Of a stretch of 64,000 nt of DNA, positions 32,989-44,196 are shown in pieces (positions within the stretch are counted from its first letter, which is position 1; every line of letters starts with the position of its first letter). This stretch comes from Periplaneta americana (taxonomy: Eukaryota; Arthropoda; Insecta; Blattodea; Blattidae). The notes beneath the pieces are model-generated. The model worked only from the letters and a program-made list of their open reading frames with translations, made no database searches and was not told where the DNA came from. The position numbers and the translations under genes were made by a program. The stretch covers positions 28,256,359 through 28,320,358 of the forward strand of contig NC_091130.1 of the NCBI RefSeq assembly GCF_040183065.1, given 5' to 3'.

Positions 32989-33212
32989 GTTTCAGCAGCC
33001 TGTGTTTCTGGTTGCACAATAAAGGAACTCTTGCCATTTCTTTTATTGCACATCCACCATATGCTATTGGTGTTATTAGTTCAAGTTTAGACTTGAAGTT
33101 GTCAGTGACTGCAGGAAATAAACTCTCATGACCTTGAAAGTCATTTAGGGAAAGCCCCTCAATTAACAGAACGATGATGTGACTTAGTTGGTTATACTCA
33201 ATTTCACACCAC
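32989..33212 (-). CDS. REXO5: REXO5-type RNA exonuclease exon, N-terminal domain (host gene)
   Basis: The acceptor is TGTGTGCAG and the donor GTGAGT; the length is 224 bases. It encodes WCEIEYNQLSHIIVLLIEGL, then LNDFQGHESLFP and TPIAYGGCAIKEMARVPL. The WC.I.....I..VVV.V..G(L/M)S segment is a REXO5 N-terminal signature, and it is what separates this gene from REXO1. The starting G completes an AGG codon with the exon ending at 53877, and the final C opens the Gln codon of the exon at 25278. All phases therefore agree. Confidence 0.82.
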
Positions 33213-34010
33213 CTGCACACAACCAAACACAATATCAGAGCAAATACAATTTGTATAAGTTTTAAGAACATTATTCATAAACGTGCATGAAATGAAGTAC
33301 AGTTGGAAAATGTATTGCAATGATTGTCTATCTAAAATACAAAATCGTCCTATTTCTGTTTGATAGAAGCTATAAAGGTGCAACTTCTTTATAAACGTAA
33401 AGTATCTCTAGGAGAATGCTACCATGAGTACCAAATGTTAATAATATAACATTAGTATGTAACTTTTAATCTGGCAAAGCACCATTAGTTCACAGATGCA
33501 AGCAGCGGCAGATGTGAAGGATAACACAAACACCAGTGAGGAATGATAAAAATAAACTAAACATTAGGGGATTCACCAACCATGCAAATAAAGGGAGGCT
33601 AACCCGTGAGAACAATTTAATTGGCATCTAGTGGTTAGTCATAAAACAGGCATGTCCAGTTCTGAAAACTTACAAAATACTATACAACATATGGGTAGTA
33701 CGTAAGTTTTCATCTGGCAAAACGCCGTGAGTTTGCAGATACAAGAAGTGGCAGTACTGGTGGGGACCTGCTCCTGGTTGGCCAACAAAAACATCGGAAT
33801 GTTCACTTGGACTCACTACTGTACAGTATATTAAACTTCTTATTATAAGCAACGGTACGTAATATTATGTTCCATTTTGGCTTTGTGTATTACATTTATA
33901 TCTGGGATAGTCATACCGAAATGTTTTATTTTCAATTTTCTTTTAAACTTGTAGAAGTAAAACTTTCAGTAAACTGTTGACTTGAAACATGGGATAAACA
34001 TACAGGTAAA
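33213..34010. other. Unassigned intronic stretch
   Basis: Two related segments (about 33450-33520 and 33690-33770) share TAACTTTTAATCTGGCAAAG / TAAGTTTTCATCTGGCAAAA and the text after it, so a small duplicated repeat is present. No coding sequence was seen. Confidence 0.4.
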
Positions 34011-34012
34011 TA

Positions 34013-35170
34013 CGAGGGCTTAATGTGAAACTAATGTAACTACAATCAATGATTTATTCACAACAAAATTCTTAACAGGCAATACGCTTATTTCACATGA
34101 ACTATACCATTATGTTTTGTAGTTACGAATTGTATTATACATAAGACTTTTCGGAACTGAGTTACGATTTTTTCTAATCGAGTACAGAGCTATTATTATC
34201 ATACGTCCCAGAAAAGAGTGGCCAGCCGCGCCCTGCGTGGTTTCCGCCGAGCATATAACCATTTTTCCGGCGCTTCTCCAATATATAACAGTACTAACAA
34301 TAAACGTTCAATAATTTGGACTTACCATGCTTAACAGTCGTTGCTGGAAATGGCCCCCATTTGCCGTCACACACAACTGACATCTTCTGATAAACGAATG
34401 AACAACACTCTGAAGTTCCACATCATTGATAGTTGGATTTCTTCTTGTATATAGTCTTTTAGTTCATCTATAGAATGAGGATTTTCCCTAGAAACCCTAC
34501 CTTTTAGTGTTACGCATAAATAAAAGTCACAGGGTGTTATACCTGGGCTTCGTGGAGGCCACAAATTATTACTGATTATTCTCGTACCGAAAATACGCCT
34601 CAATTCCCTCATTGACACTGCAGCTGTATGAGTAGTGGCGGAATCTTGTTGGAAGTAAACTGACAATCGTTCCGCGTAAGAACACTACGTTTTCTGCTTG
34701 ATTTTCGATTCTTCACTGAGCCTGTTTCTCCAAATCTTTTAATTGTTTTGGCCGAAGGCACAGGTCTGTTTGCAAACTTTATTCGAAATTTTCGTCTTGT
34801 TTTCGCACACGACCTTCTGCCTTTTATGTATGTATTGTACATATACACACGTTCACACAGTGAGAATTTGTTGCTAGGCGTTACCTAAATACACAATAAT
34901 CACTAAACTTTGTACACTAACGTTGTACACTTGAAGAATCGAGAGTTTCATTACATGACTTCTAAGCACACTGAATGCCATATGGCTACTGGAGCTCGAT
35001 TGCGCGGGAGAAACGGTTAGCGCGAGGCGGAAACCAAGTAGGGTGTGGCCAACCGGCTGGCCGCTCTTTTCTGGGACATATGATAACAGCTCTGTAGAAG
35101 AATGTATTTGCCATCGATTTGTATAAAAATGTCAGTTTTGTAGTTACGTTAGTTTCACACTAAGCTCTCG
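34013..35170. mobile_element. MITE split by a mariner-like element
   Basis: The inverted ends are CGAGGGCTTAATGTGAAACT (34013) and the complement of 35138-35170, about 33 bp with a few differences. TA precedes the left end; the right border is less exact. Without the nested element the MITE would be about 246 bp. Confidence 0.65.
34185..35094 (-). mobile_element. mariner-superfamily element, deleted (910 bp)
   Basis: The terminal inverted repeats begin CAGAGCTRTTATCATAYGTC and extend about 60 bp; TA lies at 34183-34184 and 35095-35096. The minus strand encodes YIKGRRSCAKTRRKFRIKFA, TIKRFGETGSVKNRKSSRKR (HTH domain of the DUF4817 type) and, in another frame, YFQQDSATTHTA (second Asp) with WPPRSPGITPCDFYL (third acid). 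The piece with the first Asp is missing, so it is an internal deletion derivative. Confidence 0.87.
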
Positions 35171-35528
35171 ATTACTCATATTAGTGAAATACAGTCCTAT
35201 CACTGGAACAGTTATATTTACACTACACTGCCAATGATAATTGGCAATGCTACATACCAAGTCACACATGCACAAAATACATTTTTCGTGATTGTTCCAT
35301 TGCTGTTACCTCATTCTAGTAAACAATTAGTTACAACAATAAAGATCATTTTTCACATTACAGTATTCTAAATACAGTAAAATCGCGCACTTTGGACAAA
35401 GAAAAGCATATTACCCACTGTCTATAGCTCACCTGAATAGCAGCTGCCACTGAGTATAATTATAGGTACCTCATAAACAGAATATTTACCAACAGTTTGT
35501 ACCAAGTGAATTTATGTTATTTTTACAG

Positions 35529-35670
35529 CACTTCTGAATGGGACCGATACTGGGAAACCAGAAGACAAATACATCAATGAAGATTTTTTGAATGAATGTA
35601 GGGCCCTACGCTTGGTCAAAATGAAAGTGGCCGCTCTCTTGAGCAGCGGAAATTTTCTAAGTCTCTTCAG
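35529..35670 (+). CDS. Orphan host-like exon, plus strand
   Basis: A 142-base open segment lies between acceptor TTATTTTTACAG and donor GTGAGC. It encodes LLNGTDTGKPEDKYINEDFL, then NECRALRLVKMKVAALLSSG and NFLSLF, with two bases left over at each end. The composition is that of an ordinary protein, with no transposon motif and canonical splice sites. It lies on the strand opposite to the REXO5-type gene, inside one of its introns. I do not recognise the protein, and no partner exon was identified. It could be a nested gene or a captured exon. Confidence 0.5.
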
Positions 35671-35746
35671 GTGAGCTCGCAGTTCACTACCGTAAACCTC
35701 CGTGCGCCGCTTCAGTTAACTCCATAATACAAGGCGCTGATTTGGG

Positions 35747-36592
35747 CTACCTCCACAGCGTGCTTCGAATCTCCGTAGTGAATTTTTTGTTCTTTCCTTT
35801 CTTTTATTTTTTACAACTCCTTTTAGAGTAATATAATGAAATAATTTTGCTTGTTACTTACAGATAATTACAAAATTGGTGAAAATTTGTGGTTATAATT
35901 CCAGGAAATCAGGATATATTTTGTCACGAGAGTTATGGTTTTTCTTCTTGTTTACAATAACTATGTTTAGGCCCTGATGATCACGGATTTAGGTTCGTAT
36001 AATAATCATATTCCCTTTAGCACAACTTGCAAATTAATTATTGCCAATTATTTAACCGTCAACATATTTACTGAATGTTCCTTTGGCAAGAGAGTGTAAA
36101 GCAGCAAGGATTAATAAAATAATTAACACAGCATTTTAATACCTCCACAGCATGCTTCGCGTGGAGCAGTGGTTAAGCTACTGAACTTCTATGAAGACAG
36201 TTCGAGTTCGAATATCCGTAGTGAATTTTTTGTTTTGTGCTTACTTTTATTTTTTGCAACTACTTTTATAGTAATATAATCAAATAATTTTGGTTATGTT
36301 AATTCATGTTACTTACAGATAATTACAAAATTGATGAAAATTTGTGGTTACAATTCCAGGAAATCAGAATATATTTTTTCATCAGAATTATGGCTTTTCT
36401 TCTTGTTTACAATTACTATGTTTAGACTCTCATGATCACGGGTTAATTATAATAATCATATTCCCTGTAGCACAACTTGCAAATTAATTATTGCCAATTA
36501 TTTAACCGTCAACATATTTACTGAATGTTCCTTAGACAAGAGAGTGTAAAGCAGCAGGGATTAATAAAATAATTAACACAGCATTTTAATAT
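35747..36592 (+). repeat. Direct tandem dimer of a third tRNA-like repeat
   Basis: Two units of about 400 and 445 bp share CTCCACAGC.TGCTTCG, TCCGTAGTGAATTTTTTGTT and, near their ends, GAGAGTGTAAAGCAGCA and ATTAACACAGCATTTTAATA. Only unit 2 keeps a tRNA-like part (GTGGAGCAGTGGTTAAGC, GAGTTCGAATATCC). In unit 1 the piece between them is deleted. Overall identity is roughly 90% by eye. Confidence 0.75.
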
Positions 36593-37337
36593 GAAAGCCC
36601 CTAATTGTCGTCTTTAGTGTTACTTCCATCTAGCGTCAAAAGTTTCTATTAACACGAAAAAAATAATAAAGCGAAAAGCATTGTAATGGTAAAAAAAATT
36701 ACTAAAACCTGTTATATTTTCACTGATGCATTTAAAAGGCAAGATTTGATCTCACGAGCTCTTAACTATCACTCTACAAACTACTCTAAAGGTCTGCGCA
36801 CACAGACACGGGACGCGGGAGCGGTAGCGAATGCGAAACCGACGCGAATTATTGTAACTACAGCGGGATATGAATCCACTCACACCAAGCCACAGTGGGC
36901 CAGAATCGACTCAAAATGGGACAAAATTATTTTATGTCTCTATTGTTTTCTTGGATGCATAAAATCAATAGTTATTCAATCCTTTTAAGAATGTGACCCT
37001 AAACAGCTGATAGACCGGTCGTATGTCATGAAAATTAGCAGAGGGCATCTTTAGACCATAAACAAATTTTTAAAAATAAAAACAAAGAAACGATTTTTTT
37101 AACAAAAATGGCAAAATCTCGCTTCAGTGTATCCTTGGGGACATTATACTGAAATTACTAACTTCCATATTTTTAAAGCTAAATTCACAAAATGTTAGCA
37201 CTAGTATATCTGGTTAATAATAACGCATGTACAAAATGTTGTCCCTCTATGATAAGTGGTTTGCATTTTATTAGTAACTTAATAAAATATTGTATTGCTT
37301 TATATAAAAAGTTCCTTGCGCCATAATTTACATTATT
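36593..37337. other. Unassigned intronic stretch
   Basis: A GC-richer block at 36795-36920 (GACACGGGACGCGGGAGCGG) resembles a block near 44.85 kb and may be a small DNA element. No gene was seen. Confidence 0.35.
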
Positions 37338-37381
<44 letters not shown>

Positions 37382-37442
37382 GAAGAAGAAGAAGAATAAG
37401 AATAATAACAATAATACTAATAATAATAATAATAATAATAAT
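37338..37442. repeat. (AAT)n/(AAG)n microsatellite
   Basis: AAT runs interrupted by AAG units abut the 3' end of the minus-strand LINE and probably grew from its tail. Confidence 0.95.
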
Positions 37443-39285
37443 GGCTTTATTTAACCTGGCAGAGTTAAGGCCGTAAGGCCTTCTCTTACACTCAACCAGG
37501 ATTAAAACTTGCTTACATAGTTGAACATAAAACTGGATCAGAATTAAGTAATTACATACTGATACAATTTAGGTACATAATGAGATCAAAATGGAAGTTA
37601 CGTAAGAATTTACCTCATAAAATAAAAATAAACATAGCGTGAAATACATATTAATGTTGTTGGAATCAAATACGAATCACATAAAAACAGAAGCCGATAA
37701 TTCAATAAAAAAAACTGTACACAGTAAAAATAAAAATAAACACATTAGTATACATATTAGTATTAGATTACAATTAAGTAGGATTTACATAATTAAACCA
37801 GAAAGCGATAATTGAATAAAATGTACACAAGAATAGATTAATAATAAAAAAACAACACAGTGGAATACATATTGGCGTTAAGTGATAAATAAACACAATT
37901 TACATGATTATACAATAAAAATAAGAAACAAAAAAGAAAATAAAAAATAAAAATAAATACAGTTGAACACATTCTATTAAATATTTGCAACGCGTTAGGT
38001 CTGGCAACTCATCATAAGATAGTTTTCTAATTTACATTTAAAGGAAATTAAAGTTCGGCAACCCTTGACTTCAGGTGGCAGAGAATTCCAGTGACGAGAA
38101 GTAGCAACAGTGAAAGATGAAGAATAAAGAGATGATGTGTGGAGTGGTATTTCTAGCGTGTTATCATATTGTGACCGAGTATTTAAGTTATGAAATCGAT
38201 AAAGACTGTGGAATCGGACAGATAATAAGAGAGAGTAGAGGTGTGCAAAATTCGGTATAAGAGAGAAAGGGAATGTAACTTTCTCCTCTCATTTAACCTG
38301 AGCCACAATAATTTATCGAAAGAAGGCGAAATGTGATCGTAGTAGCGGACATTACAAATGAAACGAACACACGCATTATGAACACGTTGCAGTTTATGGG
38401 ATAAATCCACCCCGAGATCACTATAATCGAAATGAGGCATAATAAGAGTCTGTACAAGCGTCTGCTTTAATTTAGCTGGATAGTGGTACAATCTTTTTAA
38501 TGAGTGAAGAGTGGAAAATACTTTCTTGCATGTGTGTTTGACATGCGTGTCCCAGATAAGGATAGATTCAAAATGAACTCCCAGGTTTTTTACAGTTGAA
38601 CTGAATGGAATGATCGCTTTATTCAGAGTCACAGGATGAAGATTCATCTTATTAATATCGGGGATTAATCTTTTATTCGAAAATAAGATAGCCTGTGATT
38701 TATCTGTATTTAAGTTAAGTCCGAATTGTTGAGACCAAGATGAAACGGATTCGAGATCTTTATTGAGTCTGTTAATACAGTCACTCAGTCTACCAGGACT
38801 GGCGGAAATGTATAATTGAACGTCATCTGCATAAATATGATATCTGCAATATTTAAATGACTTGGCGATATCGTTAATATAGAGACAGAAAAGCAATGGA
38901 CCCAATACCGAACCCTGGGGAAATCCTGACTCTACTCTCTGCCAGGAGGAGAACCGATTATTAAAGACAACACGCTGCTGGCGGCCAGTGAGGTAGGAGT
39001 GCATCCAGGTGATAACGCTGTCAGAAAAATTTAACACTCGAAGTTTATTTAATAGTAGATCCATGTCAACAGAGTCAAATGCTTTGCTATAATCCAATAA
39101 AATTAATATTGTTGCTAGTCGTTTATCCATAGCCTCTCGTATATCTTCAGTTAAATTCAATAAGGCAGTGTAAGTGCTATGCCCGCTTCTGAATCCAGAT
39201 TGGAAGGGGTCAATAATATTAAATTCAATCATATATTTGCTTAATTGCTTATGGAGAATACGTTCAAGAGCCTTTGATTTTCACT
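37441..39285 (-). mobile_element. Non-LTR retrotransposon, 5'-truncated, with largely open RT
   Basis: The 3' end (low coordinates) is AGAGAAGGCCTTACGGCCTT...GGTTAAATAAAGCCAT. The coding part runs from about 39285 (ALERILHKQLSKYMIEFNI) to a stop at 37995-37997. A similar hairpin-bearing 3' tail occurs at 52700-52756. Confidence 0.9.
37995..39285 (-). pseudogene. LINE reverse transcriptase, fingers to C-terminus
   Basis: The largest frame (39232-38183) has 349 codons. It includes DPFQSGFRSGHSTYTAL, LLDYSKAFDSVDMDLLLNKL (motif A Asp), GFPQGSVLGPLLFCLYINDI, IYADDVQLYI (catalytic YADD) and NLGVHFESILIWDTH. A frameshift near 38183 leads to FHNLNTRSQYD, SRHWNSLPPEVKGCR and the stop. RT motifs before FQSGFR and the endonuclease are missing. 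This is the best-preserved RT core here. Confidence 0.92.
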
Positions 39286-40238
39286 TATATGATTCTTTAT
39301 CTACATTGGAACAAACATTACTATTGGAATTTTCTGTAAAGTGAATGGGTAAATGACTAGGAATTTTTATGACTATTAATTTTTTTTTTATTTTTTATTA
39401 TAATAAAAATTGTAGTAATTTACTTATTAATTTTACAGCAAGCCTCTATAGTAAGCTTTGATTCCATGTATGTAAGGATCCATATAAGTGAATATCACTT
39501 AAGAATAATGTCAATTGTAGTGCAAACGACTTTTTATATAAAACGGTGCAATATCTAATAAAATATAAATAAAATGCAAATCAGTTATCACAGGCGGATG
39601 AAATTTTATGCATTTGTCATTATTAAGCAGATATACCAGTGAATAAAATTTGGTGAATCTAGCTTCGTAAGTGTGGTAGTTATTGATTTCGCTATTGTGA
39701 ACTCTTAAAACTAATTTCAGTATAGTGTCCTCTTATATGCGGAAGTCGGAGAGTTTGCACGAGGAATGCAATTGGAAATGTTTAGATTTATTGTTTTTTA
39801 TTTGCAACATTGTTGTTTGAATTTGTTACTTGTAATTTATGAAGTTCATATTGCTGTAATACCTATATCTGTGACGTTTATGAAGGAGTGTGTTGAATAC
39901 TTAAATGCGTATTTATGCTATAATAATAATTATTAAATGACGTTTTTATACATTTGCATGTTGACTGACAATAATGTTCTAAAATGTAAGAAGATCCTTT
40001 AGAAGTTTTTGCCCTTCAAATTAAAAATATCTGAGTTTTACTTTAAATATTCCTATCCCACGCGTGTTGAAAAGAAATAACAATGGCGGCCGACTCGTGA
40101 TTGCGCTACTCTGGTATATCCACGGACTCTGCTTTGATTCACACCGCAGCGATACAATCCCGCCTGGGTGGCGGGACTGCAGCGTTACTACTCGCAGTTC
40201 GCTGCAAGGTTTTCCCGCGCTCCGCATTCATTTTGGCA
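39286..40238. other. Unassigned, ending in a GC-richer promoter-like block
   Basis: 39286-40060 is AT-rich with nothing recognised. 40085-40238 is GC-richer and directly precedes the MADF exon ATG, so it may be its promoter or 5' UTR. Confidence 0.4.
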
Positions 40239-40311
40239 ATGGCGACTGAACAGTTAATACAGTGTGTTAGGAGACTTTCCATGCTATACGACATGAGCAA
40301 TGAAGATTACA
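40239..40311 (+). CDS. MADF-domain exon, left part (interrupted)
   Basis: It encodes MATEQLIQCVRRLSMLYDMS then NEDY, the start of a MADF domain (LI..V.....LYD....DY). The exon resumes at 42193 after a 1.88-kb transposon. Exact removal of 40312-42192 gives NEDY-N-VRKKDQLWDETGKEL in frame. MADF proteins bind DNA; they occur as host transcription factors and as accessory proteins of PIF/Harbinger transposons. Which applies here is open. Confidence 0.65.
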
Positions 40312-42192
40312 CTGGCCAACAAAAAAAATTTTTTTGAATGTTTCTTGCACTTCATGAGTCAATTCCTACTAATTTTGGGTTGAGAAAAACGAATATGACA
40401 ATGAAAAATTTTTCTTAGCTCTAGTTTCTGTGATACACTATAGGTGGAAATATTTCAGTTTAACGGATTAAGAGAAAACGATACATTTTAATTACATATG
40501 CCAACGACATTGAAAGTGCATTTAATTTTTTTAAATGGCAGTTACATTCTAAGAGTTCTAAATTTATGGAAGATACCTGGCAGATGGTTGGGTCTGAAGA
40601 GAATCATGTGTGGCTTCATGAGATCGTCTTTTAGCTTGCCTCTTGTGAGTGAGTTCCGGAGCATCCCTACGCAAAGACAGCAGTAATCCGCAAGCATTGT
40701 TTCATTCCAGCGACCCTGATATCTTCGTTCCATAACAGAAATATCGTGATGGAACCTTCCTCCGTGTTCATCACTGAAAGCTCCACAACTAGGAGGGAAA
40801 AAGTCTAGGTGGGAGTGCAGAAAATGGATTTTAAGGGACTTTTGCATCCGAGTTGATGGTATTTTTGCGGAGCACTGTCACCAACTGAATGTAGTTATCA
40901 TCTCTTTTGTTGCCTAAAAATCCATGAATAACTCCCTTGAAGGCTTCCCAAACTTACTTTACTTTCCCCGCCAAAACTTGATCAAATGCAGGATCCTTTA
41001 CAAGTTCTCGAATTTGTTGCCCGACAAAAATGCCTTCCTTGACTTTGGCATCACTTAATTTCGGAAATTTCTCTCTTACGTACTTAAAGGCTTGTCCTTC
41101 TTGGTTCATACCTATGACAAAATATGCAGGGGTGGAAGAAGAACATCTTTTGGGTCTACGAGAGGCTCGGCAACAACATTTTTCTCGCTAGGGTTATGAT
41201 TTCTTGCAGGCCAGTCTGCCTGAATATAATGTGATTTCCTATCCCTGCTGTCCCACATACATAAAAAGCAGCAATATTTTGTGTACCCCAGTTGCATTTC
41301 TAAGAGTACAGCAATGAGTTTTAGATCACCACAGATTTTCCACTTGTGTTCATGATATTCGATTGAGTCGAAGAGGGTTGTCATATTTGCATAAATCTCC
41401 TTCATGTGAACTCCATGACCAACAGGAATAGAAGGAAGACGGTTGCCATTGTGAAGTAATGTAGCTTTCAAAGTAAGCTTGGAGGAGTCTATGAATAGCC
41501 TCCATTCAATTGGATCATGGTTCAAATTCAAACATTTCATCAAGCCATTAATGTCGCAGCAAACAAGATTGTTTTTCTTCTAAAAAAAAAAAGGGAAGCA
41601 GATCCCTGTGACGTTGTCTGTACTGTGAGACCCTGACATCACGTTCGAGAAGATTCCATTGCTGTAGTCTAGACCCTAGAATTTCTGCCTTTTCCTTTGA
41701 CAGGTCAAGGTCTCTAATGAGATCATTCAATTCCACTTGACTCAGTCTGTGCTGTTTATCATCTTTTTTCCTCAAAATCAGGGTCCTGGGATGTGGAAGG
41801 CTTGTTGGGTTCTTCTTCTTGTTCCACACTGTCTTCATTTTCTACTTCAAACACACAATTTTCGTGGCATTTTTACAAATTTTATGCTTTAAAAACACTT
41901 CCAAACCAGAAATTCTGCATTAAAATTCACAGTGACAGTAACAATACCTATGTTTGTAACAAACAGCTGAAGAACATTTGTGTTTTGTTATTTGACAAGT
42001 GTGTCAACTCCCAAAACAAAATTTTCCCCAAATTTCCCCCAAACTGAAAATGTTGACTCTAAAAAATGAAATGTCACTTTATCTACAAAGCAAGAGCTAA
42101 TATGTCATTTTATGGTGATTTTTTAATTCAGCAGGTGGAAATACATAAGAATTAGCTATTTTTGAGCAAGAAACATTTTCATTGTTGACCGG
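40312..42192 (-). mobile_element. Unclassified DDE-type DNA transposon (1.88 kb)
   Basis: The ends are CTGGCCAACAA and the complement CCGGTCAACAA, followed on both sides by AATGTTTCTTGC after a short spacer. Inverted similarity extends inward about 100 bp with gaps (TTAGCTCT on both). It disrupts a MADF exon. No clear target duplication is visible. The coding part belongs to a protein family that I recall as multicopy in many invertebrate genomes. Confidence 0.72.
40542..41860 (-). pseudogene. Putative DDE transposase, recurrent multicopy family
   Basis: Across frames: LNDLIRDLDLSKEKAEILGS, EWRLFIDSSKLTLKATLLHN, YEHKWKICGDLKLIA (partly by eye), QLGYTKYCCFLCMWDSRDRK, PLVDPKDVLLPPLHI, EGQAFKYVREKFPKLSDAKV, EGIFVGQQIRELVKDPAF, IHFLHSHLDFFPPSCGAFSD, EHGGRFHHDISVMERRYQGR and WNETMLADYCCLC. 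Frameshifts lie near 41560, 41110 and 40860, with two stops. Candidate catalytic acids are Asp of FIDSS, Asp of CGDLK and Glu of SDEHG, with a C-x2-C between them. That order suits an RNase H-fold transposase with an insertion. The family name is unknown to me. Confidence 0.7.
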
Positions 42193-42250
42193 AATGTAAG
42201 GAAGAAAGATCAGTTGTGGGATGAAACAGGAAAAGAATTGCATGCACCTG
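42193..42250 (+). CDS. MADF-domain exon, right part
   Basis: It continues as VRKKDQLWDETGKELHAP, the W..I/T...L segment of MADF, up to a possible donor at 42251 (GTGTTTATC, suboptimal). It joins 40239-40311 in frame. Confidence 0.6.
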
Positions 42251-42407
42251 GTGTTTATCACTGCTTTTTAAATTTTCATTTTTTACTTGTATATACAGAA
42301 GGTAAATCTCAAAACTGCGTTCGTATTTTGGTGGGTCGGATAACAATAGGATACATGTAACATGGTACATTGTTCTGAATGAAGGGGGGGAGAGCAACGG
42401 TGAATTG

Positions 42408-42780
42408 TTCAATAGTTGAGCAGTTTGGACTTTTTCTATTGCTAATTGTCAAAAATTATTTACACAACGTTTCGAAAAGTGGATTTCTCTTAGGTTAGCC
42501 TGCCTGACTGATCGGCGATCGTCAGGTCGTTGCGAGATTTAAAGACGGAAAACTCCATGTCATAAGTTGCTGTAACGTGAAATATAGTATAAATAGAAGA
42601 ATACCATGGTTGTAACTAAATTAATTATATGGAACAATAACAGAGACAAGGAATAATATACATTAATAATCAACAGTGGAAATAGTGGAATTATGAAGCA
42701 ATAGGAATAATGAGCGCTATAATTTGTGTTATAATTTTTGAAATTAGCAATGGAAAAGTCCAAACTGCTCAATTATTGAA
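42408..42780. mobile_element. MITE, 373 bp
   Basis: Inverted ends of about 42 bp: CAATAGTTGAGCAGTTTGGA with CTTTTTCTATTGCTAATT, and their complement at 42733-42777. No coding capacity. The target duplication is not clear. Confidence 0.75.
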
Positions 42781-42857
42781 TGATATATTGTGGCACACAA
42801 TTTTACCAGATTAGGACCTAGCAATATATGTAAAAGTTTTATAGAATCATAGTTTTT

Positions 42858-43111
42858 AGTAGTTTATTTTACGACGCTGTATCAATATATCAGGTTATTT
42901 AGCGTCTGAATGAAGTAAAGGTGATAATGCCGGTGAAATGAGTTCGGAGTCCAACACCAATAGTTACCCAGCATTTGCTCATATTGGGTTTGGGTTGAGG
43001 GAAAACCCCGGAAAAAAGCCTCAACTAGGTAACTTGCCCCAAATGGGATTCGAACCCGGGCCACCTGATTTCGCGGCCAGACGCGCTAGCCGTTATTCCA
43101 CAGCTGTGGAC
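42858..43111 (-). mobile_element. tRNA-derived SINE, family A copy 3 (full)
   Basis: The minus-strand order is head GTCCACAGCTGTGGAATAAC, B box GGGTTCGAATCCC, body GGTTTTCCCTCAACCC, and tail GACGCTAAATAACCTGATAT then ATACAGCGTCGTAAAATAAA. Confidence 0.9.
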
Positions 43112-43189
43112 TAGAATTATAGTAGCTTATATATTATTGACTCATAAATTTAAAGAAACAGGTACCAAACATTACGTTAAAACAACATT

Positions 43190-43425
43190 GTACCGTTCAG
43201 AGCAGAAGTGGTTAAGTCAAAATTGGATAATGAGGTTTAAAGTAAAAATTCTGTAAAATACAGCGCGAAGTAGTAATTAATATGTCGTTCTTGCTATCCA
43301 CTGACTACTAATAGTTTAAATAAAGTGAATATTATTTGCTACTTTGCGCTGTATTTAACAGAATGTTTACTTCAACCCTCATTACCCATTCTTGACTTAC
43401 ACCACTTCTGGTCTGAATGGCTCAA
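43190..43425. mobile_element. MITE with about 80-bp inverted repeats
   Basis: GTTCAGAGCAGAAGTGGTTA...AATACAGCGCGAAGTAG (left) pairs with the complement of 43340-43425 (CCATTCAGACCAGAAGTGGT...). The loop is about 65 bp. It folds as a long hairpin. Confidence 0.8.
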
Positions 43426-43942
43426 TAATGCTCAATTTCAGAATGCTATAAAGCACGACTAATTTATTTGGTATAATATTGTATGCACGAAGTTCTTTTC
43501 ATTACAAATGAATTTCTTCAAGAATTCATTACAGGCCTACACTTTTGTTTAAGATGAAGTAATGACAGTTTTTTCACTGCTTATTTTTTAATCCCTACTG
43601 TAAGCTGAAGATTATTTATTATCAAGGTTAGCATTAATACACATAATTATAATAGGTTTACTAGGCAAAAACATAATTTAAAAACCCAACTATCGCTTAA
43701 GTAAGCCTAAGAGATAAATTTATTACGTGATTTGAGAAATTTTAAAACCAAAAATGTATAACAATTGATAACTTACGCTAATAATATTAAATTATCGGAT
43801 ACTTTTGTTCAATTATACAAATAAATTGGTGCCATGAGTCCTAACGCTGTAAATATCAGTGAACAAAAGACAACCTTCCTCTCATACCTATTAAAAATCA
43901 CTGATTAAGTGAGGTAGAGTGGGACGTTATGATTTATTTTAT
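43426..43942. other. Unassigned AT-rich stretch
   Basis: Nothing recognised. Confidence 0.5.
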
Positions 43943-44196
43943 TTTTTCACTTGGTTCTTTAACGACGGTGTATCAACTGCGGGGTTATTTAGCGTCGGTG
44001 GAATTGATGATAGCGAGATGGTACTTGGCGAGATGAGGCCAAAGATTCTCCATAGATTACCTGACATTCGCCTTACGGTTGGGGAAAAAGCTCGGAAAAA
44101 TCCGATCAGGTTATCAGCCCACGCGGGAATCGAACCCGCGTCCGAACGCAACTCGGATTGGCAGGCAAAGCGGGCTGAGCTATACCGATGGCTCGT
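43943..44196 (-). mobile_element. tRNA-derived SINE, family B copy 2
   Basis: Minus strand: head GGTATAGCTCAGCCCGCTTT, B box GGGTTCGATTCCCGCG, body AGGTAATCTATGGAGAATC, and tail GACGCTAAATAACC...GTCGTTAAAGAACC. Confidence 0.9.

Noticed and set aside
35747..36592. CRISPR-like direct repeats
   Set aside because: Only two long units with tRNA-like content in a eukaryotic genome; no array of short repeats and spacers anywhere in the window.
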